From contig JBBHKE010000963.1 of assembly GCA_037447655.1 (NCBI GenBank), forward strand, positions 1 through 64,000: a stretch of 64,000 nucleotides of DNA, read 5' to 3'. Source of the DNA: Zygnema cylindricum (taxonomy: Eukaryota > Streptophyta > Zygnematophyceae > Zygnematales > Zygnemataceae). The position numbers and the translations under genes were made by a program. The notes under the pieces are model-generated. The model had not been told where the DNA came from. It did not search any database and saw only the letters and a list, made by a program, of their open reading frames with translations. This document shows positions 62,086 through 64,000 of this stretch, in pieces. Each line of letters begins with the position of its first letter. Positions within the stretch are counted from its first letter, which is position 1.

Positions 62086-63799
62086 AAATATTCAAAAAAT
62101 TGAACGTTACTTGTAATTTAATACGCCCTAGAAAACCAATTTAGGTGACAATTTAGTGTGCGTTAGAGCACAATAAAATACAGACTAGGTTTCTTACATT
62201 TTGGCAGGCGGCGTGGTTCGTGTGGACATGCGGACACAGGTTCAAAAAACGAGTTATTCCCACACTTCGCAAAGTACTGCCCGGGTACCTTGCGATTTTA
62301 GGGTCATAGGGTTATTGGTCGTGTTTTTTTTTAATAAAAAAAAACACGAACGAGAAAAAAACCCGGCCATATTTATACGCGGGACGTCCGCGCGGCGCGG
62401 CGCGTCGTAAAACGAAACGAGTGTGGTCGTCGAGAGTAAAACTCCCACACGTTGTCGTTAGCGCGAAAATCGCAAGGTTCAGTATGGTACGGTATAGTCT
62501 AGCTATTTGGATGTATTTCATGGCTACTTTGTATCTTCCTTGTCCTTACTTTGAGCGTGCGCCTTATTAATTTGAGGCGGGATTTTTTTCTTACATAGTT
62601 TGTACTCAATCGTACTTACTTTACTCGTACTTATACGTAATTTGTTTGTACTACTCTTGTACTTGCAGTTCCAGATACAATGTCATTTTTTTTGGCTTTG
62701 TTTATTCCGTTAGAACATCATTGCCTCATAGTTCAAATATTGAGAAAAAAATGTCGAAAATACACTTATAGGGTTCTTCCAGGAGAAAAATCTTATGAAG
62801 ACAAGATTTGTCTTTTACAATGTGTGATCACAGGGTGATACCTTTTTCCATTTACTAACAAAAAACTAACCTCGTTGACATTTTTTTCGCTGCACCTCGG
62901 TGTCTTCATTCCCCTACGTTTCCCTCTAGCTCTATCTTTCATATTACCACCCCTTTTCTCGTTTCCCTTCTCTCTTTCACTCTCCCTCTCTTTCCTACTA
63001 TCAGTGTTGATACCTATCCAACATACTGTGGATTTTGCGACCAAGCTTACTTTGAGTTGTCTAATTCAATCGGTCAAATGTGCGTCGAACCGTAAGAGCC
63101 AAATACTGACGACTGGCTACTCGAATTTGCCAATTCCAAGGTTACACACACCACTATGAACGCGCAAAATTTCATACCAAAGAGGCAAAATACTTCAAAC
63201 AAAAAGGCAAAAAGATATTCCTTACCAAAATCACTTTCAACATGCATCAAAACCGTGTGTGCAACATTTTTGAAGTCCTCATAAGCTCATCTACTACCGT
63301 TCAATGACTCTTAAAGCGGAAGATTGAATAGTATTGAAGGTAGATGGGACAACCCCGAAAACCTTTTTGAATGATCACTATTACTGCCGAAACACGATTT
63401 AGGCACAGTTTATTAATGTCGCGTCGGTCATGTTGGTTCGCTTAGGATCTTCGGCTATCATATTGTCCGTCAGTCGAATGTATCCATCGTCTCTATACGT
63501 GATCATTTGGCCAAATGCAAATGTCACGCTACGGCGTGAATAAACTCGCTTATTTTAGTGATCATGCACGTCGTCATCGTTTTTGCTAATCGTACGCATT
63601 TTTACTTTTTTACAAAATTTCGTTTTTTTATTTTTTTTTAACCATAGTTGTTCACACCATTTAGTGCGAACGATTCAATCGCGACAAATTATACGTAACG
63701 AACGCATTGAACGTTTTGAAAAAATTGTAAAAATCGTTAATGAATTTTCATCCGTACTATTCTGTACATGTAAACAAAAATAAATTTTGCATGTACCGC

Positions 63800-64000
63800 A
63801 AATTGTATATTTTCCGTACATTTTCCGTATCTTTTCGTAATAGTCCGTACATTTTCGGTACAATTCCGTACATTATCTGTATAATTCTGTTCAGTTATCG
63901 GACAGAAAGAACTATGAAGTGCAACGTATCTTTTCGTCAAAGTCCATACATTTACCGTACAGAACCGTACAGTTATTGTAAAATACCGTACAGTTTCCGT
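63800..64000. repeat. Degenerate CCGTACATTTTCCGTA repeat, continuing past the window
   Basis: CCGTACA/CCGTATC words recur every 12-20 bases to the window end. The same word family occurs in the hAT-like copies at 33.9 and 34.4 kb. Confidence 0.75.

Larger units (their letters stand above)
61627..64000. other. First intron of the SMO-like gene (presumed), repeat-bearing
   Basis: Contains a pyrimidine-only tract (61768-62085), a hairpin made of CGTGTTTTTTTTTA and its complement (about 62318-62348), a GC-rich palindromic stretch GACGTCCGCGCGGCGCGGCGCGTC (given in part: GCGCGGCGCGGCGCG at about 62391) and CCGTAC repeats at the end. No SMO exon was recognised. Confidence 0.5.

Overview
The window is nuclear DNA of a green-lineage eukaryote, most likely a streptophyte (charophyte-type) alga. 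Spliced genes with plant-type sequence (RPS16 ending in the plant form [18 protein letters not shown]13, SURF6, a SirB1/TPR protein, a sterol 4-methyl oxidase, an ABCG transporter) sit in a repeat-rich, intron-rich background. The species call is an inference; nothing here names the organism.

Layout. 1-0.74 kb: last two exons of an ABCG half-transporter. 0.74-4.9 kb: repeats and the first copy (3.1 kb) of an unrecognised MW..S..WG protein. 4.9-8.1 kb: decayed Ty3/gypsy-type gag and protease followed directly by a C5-cytosine DNA methyltransferase. 9.5-12.75 kb: decayed reverse transcriptase, RNase H and integrase whose C-terminus carries an intact PHD finger. 13.8-21.4 kb: a candidate large DNA transposon with TACACCG ends, a second copy of the MW..S..WG protein, and two satellite blocks in inverted orientation around a 2-kb core. 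22.0-28.2 kb: SURF6 (+). 29.0 kb: a candidate box C/D snoRNA. 30.1-32.9 kb: a secreted Asn/Ser/Thr-rich coiled-coil protein (-) whose first intron holds about 700 bp of GAGAGG repeat. 33.4-37.3 kb: nested hAT-like, Tc1/mariner-like and PIF/Harbinger-like non-autonomous elements, with target-site duplications that give the order of insertion. 38.2-39.1 kb: ruined LINE. 40.1-44.9 kb: divergent ribosomal protein pair RPS16 (-) / RPL13 (+). 45.6-47.8 kb: more TACACCG MITEs. 49.0-53.0 kb: SirB1/TPR protein (-), head-to-head with a conserved plant protein of unknown function at 53.5-56.3 kb (+). 57.4-58.3 kb: 3' end of a LINE. 61.3 kb: first exon of a sterol C-4 methyl oxidase running out of the readable part of the window.

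The housekeeping genes were reconstructed by hand. Their splice junctions keep phase, and the joined exons give full-length family members for RPS16 (143 aa), RPL13 (208 aa), the 420-aa conserved protein and the 378-aa secreted protein. The most interesting biology is in the mobile DNA: a retroelement region combining a DNA methyltransferase with an integrase-linked PHD finger, whose stop codons look like products of cytosine deamination, and an unusual large element whose arms are built from degenerate tetranucleotide satellite.
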